From contig JAEUIN010000159.1 in the NCBI GenBank assembly GCA_016793115.1, positions 1 to 51,641 on the forward strand: a stretch of DNA of 51,641 bases, in the 5' to 3' direction. Positions 7,905 through 15,809 of this stretch are shown piece by piece. The DNA comes from Planctomycetaceae bacterium (GTDB lineage: Bacteria; Planctomycetota; Planctomycetia; Pirellulales; PNKZ01). The notes under the pieces were generated by a model, which saw only the letters and a list, made by a program, of their open reading frames with translations, did not search any database and was not told where the DNA came from. How positions within the stretch are numbered: the first letter of the stretch is position 1; every line of letters starts with the position of its first letter. The position numbers were made by a program, and so were the translations under genes.

Positions 7905-9608
7905 TTACATCCCCATGCCCATGCCGCCCATGTCCATGCCACCCATACCTCCCATGCCGCCCATTCCACCCATGCCTCCGCCCATTCCGTGATGGTCGTG
8001 GCCGGCGTGGTCGTCGCCGTCGTCTTCCTTCGGAATGTCGGTGATGAGCGACTCGGTGGTGAGCAGCAGCGAAGCGACGCTCGCCGCGTTTTGCAACGCC
8101 GTGCGAACCACCTTGGCCGGGTCGACGATGCCGGCGGCGACTAAATCGCCGTAGGTGTCCTTGTCGGCGTCGTAACCCTCGTTCTTGCCCTTGAGCTGAC
8201 GCACGCGGTTCACCACGACGGCGCCGTCGAGACCGGCGTTGTTGGCGATGCAGCGGAGCGGGTAGTCAAGCACGTTGCGGATGATCTTGGCGCCCAAGCC
8301 TTCATCCCCTTCGAGCTTCAAGCCGTCGACGGCCTTTTCGCAGCGGAGCAGGGCGACGCCGCCGCCCGGAACGATGCCTTCTTCCAGCGCGGCTTGCACG
8401 GCGCACTTGGCGTCGTCCAGGAGCCACTTCCGCTCCTTCATTTCCGTTTCGGTCGCGGCGCCGCAGTTGATCTGAGCCACTCCGCCGGCGAGCTTCGCCA
8501 AACGCTCTTGGAGCTTTTCGCGATCGTATTCGCTGTCGGTCACGCCGATTTCGCGGCGAATCTGTTCGGCCCGGCCGTCGATATCGGCCTTCTTGCCTGC
8601 GCCGCCGACGATCGTGGTGTTTTCCGCGTCGATGTTGATTTTCTTCGCCCGTCCCAGGTCCGAAAGCTTAACGCTGTCGAGTTGGATGCCGAGATCCTTG
8701 AAGATCGCCGTGCCGCCGGTCAGCGTCGCCAAGTCGCCCAGGATCGCCTTGCGACGATCGCCGTAGCCCGGCGCCTTCACCGCGCACACGTTCAAGATGC
8801 CGCGCATCTTGTTGACGACGAGCGTGGCCAGGGCTTCGCCTTCGATATCTTCGGCGATGATCAACAGCGGCTTGCCCGACTTCGACACTGCTTCCAACAG
8901 CGGCACCAAGTTCTTCACGTTCGAAATCTTGTCTTCGTAGATCAAGATTTGGCAGTTCTCGAGCTCCACCGTTTGGTTGTCGGGGTTCGTCACGAAGTGC
9001 GGCGACAGGTAACCGCGATCGAACTGCATCCCTTCGACCACTTCCACGGTCGTCTCGGATTGCTTGCCTTCTTCGACGGTGATCACGCCGTCTTTGCCGA
9101 CCTTCAAGAAGGCGTCGGCCAACACGTCGCCGATCGTCGCGTCGTTGTTGCCGGCGATCGTGGCGATTTGCTTAAGCTCTTTCTTGCTCGAGGCGTCGAT
9201 CTTCGTCGACATCTTGCCGATTTGCTCGATCACCGCGTCCACGGCCTTCGCGATGCCGCGCGAGAGCGCCATCGGGTCGGCCCCGGCGGCGATCATCTTC
9301 AGGCCTTCGCGGAAGATCGCTTCCGAGAGCACCGTGGCGGTCGTCGTGCCGTCGCCGGCCACGTCGTTGGTCTTCGAAGCGGCTTCCTTCACGAGCTTCG
9401 CGCCGAGGTTTTCGTACGGATCATCCAGTTCGATGTCTTCCGCGACGGTCACGCCGTCTTTGGTCACCTTCGGCGAGCCCCAGCCCTTGTCGAGCACGGC
9501 GTTGCGGCCGCGCGGGCCCAGCGTGCTGCGTACGGCCTTGGCCAGCTTCGCGACGCCGGCCAAGAGCGGCTGACGAGCGTCGTCACTAAAGACCATCTGT
9601 TTAGCCAC
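7905..9608 (-). CDS. groEL2: Chaperonin GroEL, copy 2 (His- and Met-rich GGM tail)
   Basis: A 567-residue chaperonin, first gene of the groE set. The GTG at 9608 ([13 protein letters not shown]) follows AGGAGGAAAC, so I reject the 38-residue longer frame that opens at 9722. [13 protein letters not shown] and [13 protein letters not shown] are conserved. The segment before the second, usually [14 protein letters not shown], is altered to [15 protein letters not shown], with Asp kept. The tail (last 40 residues) has a His/Asp cluster ([10 protein letters not shown]) followed by many GGM repeats, so the tail could bind metal. The divergence from copy 1 suggests specialised clients. The 508-bp upstream region contains several inverted repeats described separately. 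Confidence 0.95.
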   Translation of the reverse strand: MAKQMVFSDDARQPLLAGVAKLAKAVRSTLGPRGRNAVLDKGWGSPKVTKDGVTVAEDIELDDPYENLGAKLVKEAASKTNDVAGDGTTTATVLSEAIFREGLKMIAAGADPMALSRGIAKAVDAVIEQIGKMSTKIDASSKKELKQIATIAGNNDATIGDVLADAFLKVGKDGVITVEEGKQSETTVEVVEGMQFDRGYLSPHFVTNPDNQTVELENCQILIYEDKISNVKNLVPLLEAVSKSGKPLLIIAEDIEGEALATLVVNKMRGILNVCAVKAPGYGDRRKAILGDLATLTGGTAIFKDLGIQLDSVKLSDLGRAKKINIDAENTTIVGGAGKKADIDGRAEQIRREIGVTDSEYDREKLQERLAKLAGGVAQINCGAATETEMKERKWLLDDAKCAVQAALEEGIVPGGGVALLRCEKAVDGLKLEGDEGLGAKIIRNVLDYPLRCIANNAGLDGAVVVNRVRQLKGKNEGYDADKDTYGDLVAAGIVDPAKVVRTALQNAASVASLLLTTESLITDIPKEDDGDDHAGHDHHGMGGGMGGMGGMGGMGGMDMGGMGMGM

Positions 9609-9799
9609 AGCGGTTTCCTCCTGAGTCGATTCAGTAAAATTGAACGAGCAATGTTTCGTGGGCGGGTCGACCGCATGTTGCCCGAAGCTCAACGGCCGGG
9701 CTCTCGCAACGGCCAAGCTCAACAGGCAGTCGGTCTAGAACGCGTGCGCACCAAGTTTGGCAGACGCACCGCGCCGGTACGCCCCAGTGAACGCAAGCA

Positions 9800-9819
9800 C
9801 CGTGCCAAGAGCGGCACGG
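9800..9819. promoter_or_regulatory. Inverted repeat upstream of groEL2, candidate operator
   Basis: A perfect 7-bp inverted repeat CCGTGCC-N6-GGCACGG. Its inner core GTGCC-N6-GGCAC resembles the palindromes at 9909 and 24521. It lies about 190 bp upstream of the groEL2 start. Operator function is inference. Confidence 0.4.
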
Positions 9820-9908
9820 AGGCGCGCAAGCGACTATTTAGTAACGACTTCCGACCGATTCTGTTGCCGCCCTCGAATTTCCCCCGCCGATCGGCGCTAA
9901 AGGCCGCG

Positions 9909-9921
9909 TGCCATTTTGGCA
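9909..9921. promoter_or_regulatory. TGCC-N5-GGCA palindrome upstream of groEL2, candidate heat-shock operator
   Basis: TGCCATTTTGGCA is a 13-bp palindrome about 300 bp upstream of groEL2. Read on the minus strand with flanks it is AATCGCTGCC-N5-GGCAC, matching the dnaK upstream region at 24515-24534. The match is seen directly; the regulatory role is inferred. Confidence 0.45.
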
Positions 9922-9971
9922 GCGATTCAACGCCGCCGGCTTCGCCGGTCGGCGGGGCGTCGGATACTTTG

Positions 9972-10043
9972 ATTGCCACCCATTCCGCACCGGCCTACAC
10001 GTGATCGGATGACGGGGCGGCACCGCTGGCTTGCCCACCAGTG
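9972..10043. repeat. Diverged copy of dispersed repeat family B
   Basis: It contains TTGCCACCCATTCC at the left and GGCACCGCTGGCTTGCCCACCAGTG (split here for length: GGCACCGCTGGC, TTGCCCACCAGTG) at the right. These match arms of the elements at 10637, 19161 and 51614. The centre is degenerate. Confidence 0.6.
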
Positions 10044-10119
10044 TTCGCCGCGCGGGTGGATATACCGGCAGCGTTCCCCATCACCCCATCACTGACAAAA
10101 CATTCGCTCGGAGCAAATG

Positions 10120-10548
10120 ATGCATCGCTACTTTCTCGGTCTCGCTCTGATCGGCGTCCTCGCCGGACTACTTCTCTTGCGCGACGGCGCACCCTCCGCG
10201 GCCGACGCGGCCCAGGCTCAGGCACCATCGCAGCCGCAGTCGCCGCCGACCGACCGCTTCCTCTTCGACGTCGTCGAAAGCTTCGACGCTAAATACCCCG
10301 GCGACACGCCGGGCCACATCGGTCGCCACGGCGGCCTCGGCGAGCTTCGCCCGCGCATCGCCCTGGGCGACAAAGTCTTTCGCGGTGAAGTCGACGCGCC
10401 GGAAATTGTCGGCGTGGTGACGAACCTCAAGTGGAGTCGGGCTCAGGGAAGCCTTGATATCGAGTTCGATCCCGACGACTCGCTTCGCATCGAAATCGGC
10501 GAAAGCGTCTGGGTCAAACTCGGCGGCTCGCCGCCGGCGAAGAAATAG
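10120..10548 (+). CDS. Hypothetical exported or anchored protein
   Basis: A 142-residue protein that I do not recognise. The first 20 residues (MHRYFLGLALIGVLAGLLLL) form a hydrophobic signal or anchor, followed by an Ala/Gln/Pro-rich linker to about residue 45. The remaining 95 residues are acidic, with FDVVESFDAKYPGD and a beta-rich end (SLRIEIGESVWVKLGG). GGAG at 10110-10113 is six bases before the ATG at 10120, which I prefer over the adjacent ATG at 10117. It stands alone between groEL2 (divergent) and a convergent gene, with repeat elements on both sides. Confidence 0.65.
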   Translation: MHRYFLGLALIGVLAGLLLLRDGAPSAADAAQAQAPSQPQSPPTDRFLFDVVESFDAKYPGDTPGHIGRHGGLGELRPRIALGDKVFRGEVDAPEIVGVVTNLKWSRAQGSLDIEFDPDDSLRIEIGESVWVKLGGSPPAKK

Positions 10549-10556
10549 CGTCTCCA

Positions 10557-10585
10557 AGCGAGCGGCGCGGTTTATCCCCGCCGTC
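10557..10585. repeat. Dispersed repeat family A, single arm
   Basis: A 29-bp arm beginning AGCGAGCGGCG and ending CCCCGCCGTC. It matches the left arm of the full palindrome at 19368-19439, with only small differences in the AGCGAGCGGCG(C/A)(G/A)GTTTATC segment. Confidence 0.9.
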
Positions 10586-10636
10586 AGATGCCGCCGTCGA
10601 TCAGCGGCGAGCCGGGAGCGTCAGCGATCTGAGCCC

Positions 10637-10697
10637 GGGGCGCCACGGGTGGCTCGTCCACCCGTGCTCCAAAAACTGGTGGCAAGCAACCAGTGCC
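10637..10697. repeat. Dispersed repeat family B, double hairpin
   Basis: Two adjacent hairpins. CACGGGTGG-N5-CCACCCGTG is at 10644-10666, and ACTGGT-N8-ACCAGT at 10675-10694. The element is flanked by CGCCAC and GTGCCG. It is the same two-hairpin architecture as the element at 19161-19226. Confidence 0.85.
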
Positions 10698-10710
10698 GCT
10701 CGGTGTCGCA

Positions 10711-11820
10711 CTACGGCGACGCCGTGCGCCCGCCATTGAACTCGGTCGGATCAAACGGATCGGCCCCGCTCGCCGCAGCCGACGGAGCGGCCGTCGTTGA
10801 AGCCGCCCCCGTTGAATTCGCATTCGTCGCGGCCGCCGTTGTCGGAGTTGCAGGCGGTGTCGCCGTCGTCGTCGGGCTCGCCGTCGGCGGAGCGATCGGC
10901 AATCGTTGCGAAAGCGGACCGGCCGAATTTACCGCGGCCGTCGAAGGAGCCGCCGTGCGGCGCGTGCTCTGCGCGATCCGTCCGACCCAACTCGCGATCA
11001 TCCGATAGTGTTCGGCGTTGTGCGCGTGAAACACGGCTCGTTTGCCGCCGCCGTGCGGGGAAATCGGCACGGTCAGTAGCTTGCTTGTCGACGGCGCTTG
11101 GCGATCGACCAGCTTGAGCACCCGCGCCAAATTGATCTTCACCGACCGTGGGTCGGAATTCTCGTTCAGATAAATGCGCTCTAGCTGAAAGGCCGACGTA
11201 CTGCGCGGCCCGTGGCAACCGGCCGAGGCGCAATAGTTCATCAGGAGCGGCTGCACGCGCACCGTGTATTCGTGCAAGCCTTCGGCGGTGATCGTCGACA
11301 GGTCGCGCGCCAACTCTTCGTCGGTCGGCCCGTTGGCCGCAGGCTTCGCCGCGGCGACGATCTCCTTCGGCGCGGCCATCGCCGCCTTCATTCGCATCTC
11401 CAGCAAACGCAAGCGGGGATGAATGTCGTCGATCCGATAGGCTTCCGTCAACTCGCGCGCCGCTTGGCCGTAGAGTTGCTTGTCGATGCACCACTGAGCC
11501 AGATCGAGATGCTCGTCGGCGCTGCGCGCGTTGATGAGCGAACGTTTGCGAGCAAGGACTTCGTCCAAATCGCGGCACACGGCTTCGGCGTCGCGAGTGC
11601 GAACCTGAATCTCAGCTTGCGCGGTGACGACGAGATAGTAGTCGCCGGAGCGTGAGATCGAGCCTTCGAGAGTCTCGCCGTTCTTGAGCAGCAGCAATCC
11701 GTCGACGGCCGAGAGCGCTCCCGGCTCCAAGCGCGCCCCGGGAATCTGAGCTTCGAGGTTCGCCGCAAACGTTGCGACGCCGAACAAGCAGAGCGATAAT
11801 GCGAGCAGTCGTTGGCTCAT
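10711..11820 (-). CDS. Secreted protein with a CxxxxCH heme-like motif and Thr/Ala-rich tail
   Basis: A 369-residue exported protein from the ATG at 11820; the frame opens 12 bases earlier at a TTG. A signal peptide is visible (LLALSLCLFGVATFAANLEA). Residues 35-75 form a beta-rich module (LLLLKNGETLEGSISRSGDY) that recalls small SH3-like or 'fragment' modules in planctomycete proteins, followed by a helical, TPR-like region (DLAQWCIDKQLYGQAAREL). A segment with CASAGCHG and a conserved-looking downstream stretch (SDPRSVKINLARVL) may bind heme or form a disulfide. The last 90 residues are Thr/Ala/Pro/Ser-rich. It is divergent to the gene at 11894, 73 bp apart. Function unknown. Confidence 0.7.
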   Translation of the reverse strand: MSQRLLALSLCLFGVATFAANLEAQIPGARLEPGALSAVDGLLLLKNGETLEGSISRSGDYYLVVTAQAEIQVRTRDAEAVCRDLDEVLARKRSLINARSADEHLDLAQWCIDKQLYGQAARELTEAYRIDDIHPRLRLLEMRMKAAMAAPKEIVAAAKPAANGPTDEELARDLSTITAEGLHEYTVRVQPLLMNYCASAGCHGPRSTSAFQLERIYLNENSDPRSVKINLARVLKLVDRQAPSTSKLLTVPISPHGGGKRAVFHAHNAEHYRMIASWVGRIAQSTRRTAAPSTAAVNSAGPLSQRLPIAPPTASPTTTATPPATPTTAAATNANSTGAASTTAAPSAAASGADPFDPTEFNGGRTASP

Positions 11821-11893
11821 GGGGCGGGACAATAGAAAACCCCCGCCGGCAGGTCAAGATGAGACCCCAACGCCGGCACGGCCGGCTCACCAT

Positions 11894-12157
11894 ATGAATA
11901 CGCTCGTCGGTCAGACCGTGTTGCTCGATTCGAAGAACTCGTACGTTTACGTCGGCGTGTTGGAGTCGGCCGACGGGGAGTTCTATGTGTTGACCGACGC
12001 CGACGTGCACGACCTGCGCGATACGCCGACGCTCTCGCGCGAGCAGTATGTGCAGCGGTGCCGGGAGCACGGCGTGGCCGTGAATCGGGCTCGGGTCTGG
12101 ATCGCCAAGGCGGAAGTGGCCGGCTTTTCGCGGCTCGACGACGTCGTGAGCGGCTGA
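11894..12157 (+). CDS. Small conserved hypothetical protein
   Basis: An 87-residue soluble protein, MNTLVGQTVLLDSKNSYVY at the start. The first half alternates strands (VGVLESADGEFYVLTDADVHDL) as in a small beta barrel of the Sm or PRC type. The second half is helical (REQYVQRCREHGVAVNRARVWI). I do not recognise the family. The frame is open to an ATG at 11819, but that would overlap the start of the divergent gene and add a Pro/Arg-rich segment, so the ATG at 11894 is preferred. The acylphosphatase gene follows 139 bp downstream. Confidence 0.65.
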   Translation: MNTLVGQTVLLDSKNSYVYVGVLESADGEFYVLTDADVHDLRDTPTLSREQYVQRCREHGVAVNRARVWIAKAEVAGFSRLDDVVSG

Positions 12158-12296
12158 CGGGATTGCTGTTAGGATTGGGTGTGCCCGGCCGGCCGCCCCT
12201 GGCCGACCGCGGCGGCGCCCCGGTATAGTTTTGTCGATCGGTTACTCGCAAGTTCGCTTGCGTAGGCCGGCTCTCCCACGGAACCCGCTTGCCCGC

Positions 12297-12584
12297 ATGA
12301 CCGACGACCTCGCTACGATCCGCCGCACCGTGTTTTACCGCGGCCGAGTGCAAGGCGTGGGCTTTCGGGCGACGGCCTGCGACGTCGCCGAGCGATTCAC
12401 AGTGACCGGCTTCGTGGAGAACCTGCCCGACGGCCGCGTGCGGCTCGTCGCGGAGGGGGCGGAGCGCGAGGTCGAGAGACTTTTGGAAGCGATTCGACAG
12501 GCGATGGGGCGAAACATCGCCGGAGCCGATGTCGCGGCCGGGCCCGCCTCGGGTGAGTTCGTCGGTTTTGAAATTCGACGTTAG
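12297..12584 (+). CDS. acyP: Acylphosphatase
   Basis: A 95-residue acylphosphatase, which hydrolyses acyl phosphates in the cytoplasm. The two catalytic elements are present: GRVQGVGFR with Arg24, and GFVENLPDG with Asn42. The length and the ending (SGEFVGFEIRR) are typical. A longer frame from 12231 adds residues not found in the family. The TAG stop lies beside the GGAG ribosome site of the ABC permease gene, which starts 9 bp later, so the two are co-transcribed. Confidence 0.93.
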   Translation: MTDDLATIRRTVFYRGRVQGVGFRATACDVAERFTVTGFVENLPDGRVRLVAEGAEREVERLLEAIRQAMGRNIAGADVAAGPASGEFVGFEIRR

Positions 12585-12593
12585 GAGATCGGC

Positions 12594-13532
12594 GTGCCGT
12601 ATTATTTGAATTGGGTCGTTCCGCTGTGGATCGTCGCCGTCGGCGCCGCCGCGACCGGCGCGCTCTTGTGGCTCTTCGGTGCGTTCGTTTCGCAGTTCGC
12701 TCCCACGGTCGGGGCGGTGATGCGCACCACGGCGAAAGAGGCTCGCTCGCAGCCCCTGTTTCCGATCGTTGTGGCGTTGGGGCTGGTCTTGGTCTTGGTC
12801 TCGGCCTTCTTGCCCTACGGCACGATGGGCGACGACATCAAGATGATGAAAGACACCGGGCTGATGATGATCCTCGTGCTGTCGATCATACTGGCCGTCT
12901 GCTTCGCCTCGGTGGCCATTGCCGACGAGATCGACGGACGCACGGCGCTCACCGTGCTTTCGAAGCCGCTTACGCGGCGGCAATTCATCATCGGCAAGTT
13001 TTTGGGCGTGTTGCAGCCGCTCGTGGTTTACTACATCGTGCTCGGCGCGCTGTTCTTGTGCGTCACGTCGTTCAAGGTGAAGTTCGAGGCCCGCGAGAAC
13101 GCGCTGCCGCCCCCTTCCGTGGCGCAGTGCCAAGCGGAGATTCTGAACACGGCTCCGGCATTGGTGTTGGCGTTTTTGGAGACCGTCGTGATGACGGCCG
13201 TGAGCGTCGCGGCCGGAACGCGGTTGGCGATGCTGCCCAACATGCTCGTCTGCGCGACGATCTACGTCGTCGGCCATATGACGCCGCTGATCGTGCAGTC
13301 GTCGGTCGGCAAGCTGCCGATCGTCGCCTTCATCGGGCAATTCTTATCGACGCTGCTGCCCGTGCTCGAGCACTTCAACGTGCAGGCCGCGATTGCCTCC
13401 GGCCGCGACGCGACGCTCACGGCCCTGGAATGGGCCAACTACATCGGCTGGGCCGCGCTCTACGCCGGCCTCTACACGGCGATCCTACTGCTGCTCTCGC
13501 TACTGATGTTCGAAGACCGCGACTTGGCGTAG
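12594..13532 (+). CDS. ABC-2 type transporter permease
   Basis: A 312-residue polytopic membrane protein with about six hydrophobic segments (starting near residues 12-36, 60-80, 90-112, 138-160, 180-205 and 285-305). The hallmark is the segment after the third helix, IADEIDGRTALTVLSKPLTRRQFIIGKF, close to the EI.xGT...L..P.SR..F..GK motif of ABC-2 permeases. It starts with GTG at 12594, six bases after GGAG. No ATP-binding subunit is adjacent, so the ATPase partner must be encoded elsewhere. It is linked to acylphosphatase upstream and convergent with the Gfo/Idh gene. Confidence 0.85.
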   Translation: MPYYLNWVVPLWIVAVGAAATGALLWLFGAFVSQFAPTVGAVMRTTAKEARSQPLFPIVVALGLVLVLVSAFLPYGTMGDDIKMMKDTGLMMILVLSIILAVCFASVAIADEIDGRTALTVLSKPLTRRQFIIGKFLGVLQPLVVYYIVLGALFLCVTSFKVKFEARENALPPPSVAQCQAEILNTAPALVLAFLETVVMTAVSVAAGTRLAMLPNMLVCATIYVVGHMTPLIVQSSVGKLPIVAFIGQFLSTLLPVLEHFNVQAAIASGRDATLTALEWANYIGWAALYAGLYTAILLLLSLLMFEDRDLA

Positions 13533-13612
13533 GGCGTTCGAGAGCGTCTCTCCGCGGCCGGCGCAGCGGATCTCCGCCGTATGCAACTCGGGTAGGAAGA
13601 AACGGAAACAGA

Positions 13613-13641
13613 GACGGCGGGGATAAACCCCGCCGCTCGCT
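13613..13641. repeat. Dispersed repeat family A, single arm (opposite orientation)
   Basis: A 29-bp arm beginning GACGGCGGGG and ending CCGCTCGCT, identical to the right arm of the palindrome at 19411-19439. It lies between two convergent genes. Confidence 0.92.
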
Positions 13642-13661
13642 ACAGTCTTCCGAAGATCGCT

Positions 13662-14750
13662 TTAGCCCGCTTCGCGCAGTCCGTCGGCGACGGCCGGCTT
13701 CGGCCAGTGCGGGCCGCGGAGAATCGTCGGCCGCGGCTCGCGCGTCGGGCGTTCGACGTCTTGTTTCAAGGCTTCCAAGATGCGGTCGGCCACGCGCACG
13801 GCTTCCAGTCCGTCGAGGCCGGAGACCGTCGGACGGCGGCCGGTCGTGATCGCCTGAGCGAAGTCTTGGAGTTCGGCCGTGATGGCGTCGCACGATTCGA
13901 CGGCGAGCGATTCCTGCCGCAAGAATTCGGTCGCCAAAGCGGCCTTCAAGGCTTGCTTGGCGGGCGTGTCCATCGCTTCGACGTTCACTTGCCCGCTCGT
14001 CAGCCGCGGGTCGAAGTGCGTGATCGTCGTGGTCTTCGCGTTCAGATCGATGTCGGCGAGCGCCTGCTCGGCTTCGATCTTCATGTGGCGTACGGAGCCG
14101 TGGCGAACGCGCGAGGCGTTGAGCACGGCCGTGCAGCCGTCGTCGAACTTCAAGCGGACGTGCACGATATCTTCATGTCGGCCGAGCAGCGAACGCGACG
14201 TCGCCTCGACGTGAATCACTCGCGACGGCACGACCGAGAGCGTCAGATCGATGTCGTGAATCATCAAGTCGAGCACGGCGCCGATGTCGGTCGAGCGAAA
14301 CGCGAACGGCGACTCGCGCAGACACTCGACGTAACGCGGCCCCGCGATGTGGGGCAGAGCGGCGCGATAGGCCGGGTTGAAGCGTTCGACATGGCCCACC
14401 TGCAGCGTGCGGCGGCGCAGCATCGCGCATTCGACGAGTTCCTCGGCCTCGGCGACCGAAGCGGTGAGCGGCTTTTCGACGAAGGCATGAACGCCGGCCT
14501 CGAGGAAGTCGCGCGTCACGGCGTGGTGAAACGTCGTCGGCGAGGCGATCACGACGGCGTCGACCTTGTCGAGCCACGGGCGATGCTCGGCCGACGTGGT
14601 CGCGCCGAACTGCTCGGCCGCCGCGGCGCGGGCCGCTTCCGACGGATCGATGACGACCGCGAGTTCGAACTCCGGCAACGTCTTCAAAATGCGGGTATGA
14701 ATCTTGCCGAGGTGACCGGCTCCGACGACCGCCGTGCGAATGCGACTCAT
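13662..14750 (-). CDS. Gfo/Idh/MocA-family NAD(P)-dependent oxidoreductase
   Basis: A 362-residue sugar oxidoreductase. The N-terminal Rossmann domain begins TAVVGAGHLGKIHTRIL, with the EKP catalytic signature at residues 92-94 and the HVERFNPAY stretch after it. The C-terminal domain carries DLMIHDIDLTLSVV, typical of the family. It follows lpxC by 54 bp, downstream of ompH. In some bacteria a Gfo/Idh enzyme (GnnA) beside lpx genes oxidises UDP-GlcNAc to make the 2,3-diamino precursor of lipid A, so that is a plausible substrate class. No GnnB transaminase is visible here. The family is certain; the substrate is inference. Confidence 0.88.
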   Translation of the reverse strand: MSRIRTAVVGAGHLGKIHTRILKTLPEFELAVVIDPSEAARAAAAEQFGATTSAEHRPWLDKVDAVVIASPTTFHHAVTRDFLEAGVHAFVEKPLTASVAEAEELVECAMLRRRTLQVGHVERFNPAYRAALPHIAGPRYVECLRESPFAFRSTDIGAVLDLMIHDIDLTLSVVPSRVIHVEATSRSLLGRHEDIVHVRLKFDDGCTAVLNASRVRHGSVRHMKIEAEQALADIDLNAKTTTITHFDPRLTSGQVNVEAMDTPAKQALKAALATEFLRQESLAVESCDAITAELQDFAQAITTGRRPTVSGLDGLEAVRVADRILEALKQDVERPTREPRPTILRGPHWPKPAVADGLREAG

Positions 14751-14804
14751 GCGATTCCTTCCGCAAGAAACGTCGATGTCTTCGATCTGATCGCCGCCGG
14801 CGAT

Positions 14805-15680
14805 CTAGGCGCTGCGGCGAACGTCGGCCCAAGCCGGATCGCTCAGCAGCGAGCGCACCAAGTCGGCGTTGAGCCGATGGCCGCTCTTATGCGCGACGAA
14901 GTGGCCGATCAGGTCGCAACCCGCCAGCGAAAGATCGCCGACGAGATCGAGCGCCTTATGCCGCACGCACTCGTCGTGAAAACGAAGTTCGTTGTCGATC
15001 GGGCCGTCGGCGTCGAAGATCAGTAGGTCTTTCGTGGTCGTGCGTTTGCCGAGCCCTTGCGAAGTCAGCCAATCGGCCTCGCTCTTCAGGAGAAACGTGC
15101 GGCTCGGCGCGAGTTCGCGACGGAACGAGTCAGTCGTGATCGGCAGCGACAGCGTTTGCCGGCCGATCGCGTTGCCCGCGCCGAAGTCGAGGTGAAACTT
15201 CACGCTCAGCACGCCCGCCGGGTTCGGCCGGGCTTCGATCCAGCAATCGCCGGTGCCGAGGCGCGTCGGTTCGCGAACGACGAGCGCGCGGCGCGACGCC
15301 GGCTGCGTGACGAAGCCGGAATCCGCCAGGGCGTCGACGAACGCTTGGCTCGAGCCGTCGCAGCCGGGCATCTCCGGAGCGTCGACCCAGACTTCGCAAT
15401 TGTCGACGTGCAGGCCGTAGAGCGCGGCCATGATGTGCTCGACCATTTCGACCGAGGCCTTGCCCGACTTGAGCACCGTGCGGCGCGGCGACTCGACGCG
15501 ATTGGCCACCACGGCCCGAATTCGCGGCTGGCCGGCGAGATCGCGGCGCACGAACGTCACGCCCGCATCGGGCGGAGCCGGACGAAACTCCACCGAGACG
15601 TCGCGGCCGGTCCAGTAACCGAACCCGCCGACGACGGACGGACGCGCCACAGTGCGCTGCTGACGAGGAGCGTACATCAA
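14805..15680 (-). CDS. lpxC: UDP-3-O-acyl-N-acetylglucosamine deacetylase LpxC
   Basis: A 291-residue zinc deacetylase, the committed step of lipid A synthesis. Zinc ligands fit: His82 in MVEHIMAAL, and His241 and Asp245 in HKALDLVGDL. The DGSSQAFVDAL motif (residues 108-118) and the late GHFVAHKSGHRLNA segment with the catalytic His are present. The N-terminal signature is GFGYWTGRDV instead of the usual GLHTG-type motif, a notable divergence. It lies 129 bp after ompH and 54 bp before a Gfo/Idh gene. Its presence shows that the organism makes, or made, a lipid A-type outer membrane. Confidence 0.94.
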   Translation of the reverse strand: MMYAPRQQRTVARPSVVGGFGYWTGRDVSVEFRPAPPDAGVTFVRRDLAGQPRIRAVVANRVESPRRTVLKSGKASVEMVEHIMAALYGLHVDNCEVWVDAPEMPGCDGSSQAFVDALADSGFVTQPASRRALVVREPTRLGTGDCWIEARPNPAGVLSVKFHLDFGAGNAIGRQTLSLPITTDSFRRELAPSRTFLLKSEADWLTSQGLGKRTTTKDLLIFDADGPIDNELRFHDECVRHKALDLVGDLSLAGCDLIGHFVAHKSGHRLNADLVRSLLSDPAWADVRRSA

Positions 15681-15734
15681 AAGAACTACCGTAGACGAAT
15701 GCCGTAAAGAACTTTGCCGAAACGATCGGCACGC

Positions 15735-15766
15735 CGCTTCTCGGCGCTTGAATGCGCCGAGAAGCG
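15735..15766. terminator. Perfect 13-bp hairpin between ompH and lpxC
   Basis: A stem at 15735-15747 pairs with 15754-15766 around a 6-base loop, just after the ompH stop and before lpxC on the minus strand. No T-tract follows directly. It may attenuate readthrough or protect the ompH transcript end. Confidence 0.5.
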
Positions 15767-15809
15767 ACCGCGATGTTTTTACTTCGGCCCGAGAAAGACG
15801 GGATTCGTC

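Larger units (their letters stand above)
9609..10116. promoter_or_regulatory. Intergenic control region upstream of groEL2
   Basis: This 508-bp region separates divergent genes and shows no convincing coding sequence. From the groEL2 side it holds a strong ribosome site (AGGAGG), two direct copies of GTTGAGCTT on the minus strand (9715-9723 and 9685-9693, 30 bp apart), the inverted repeat CCGTGCC-N6-GGCACGG (9800-9819), the palindrome TGCCATTTTGGCA (9909-9921), and a diverged dispersed repeat (9972-10043). I see no CIRCE sequence (TTAGCACTC-N9-GAGTGCTAA). A promoter cannot be placed confidently. Confidence 0.6.

Noticed and set aside
9719..9979. 86-residue minus-strand frame upstream of groEL2
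   Set aside because: It lies in the control region, ends inside regulatory repeats and has no conserved features.
5740..10004. Long plus-strand frames (565 and 536 residues) opposite groEL1 and groEL2
   Set aside because: They are antisense to certain chaperonin genes and have no recognisable domain.
9609..10116. CIRCE heat-shock operator upstream of groEL2
   Set aside because: No TTAGCACTC-N9-GAGTGCTAA or close variant was found by eye; only the different TGCC/GGCA palindromes are present.
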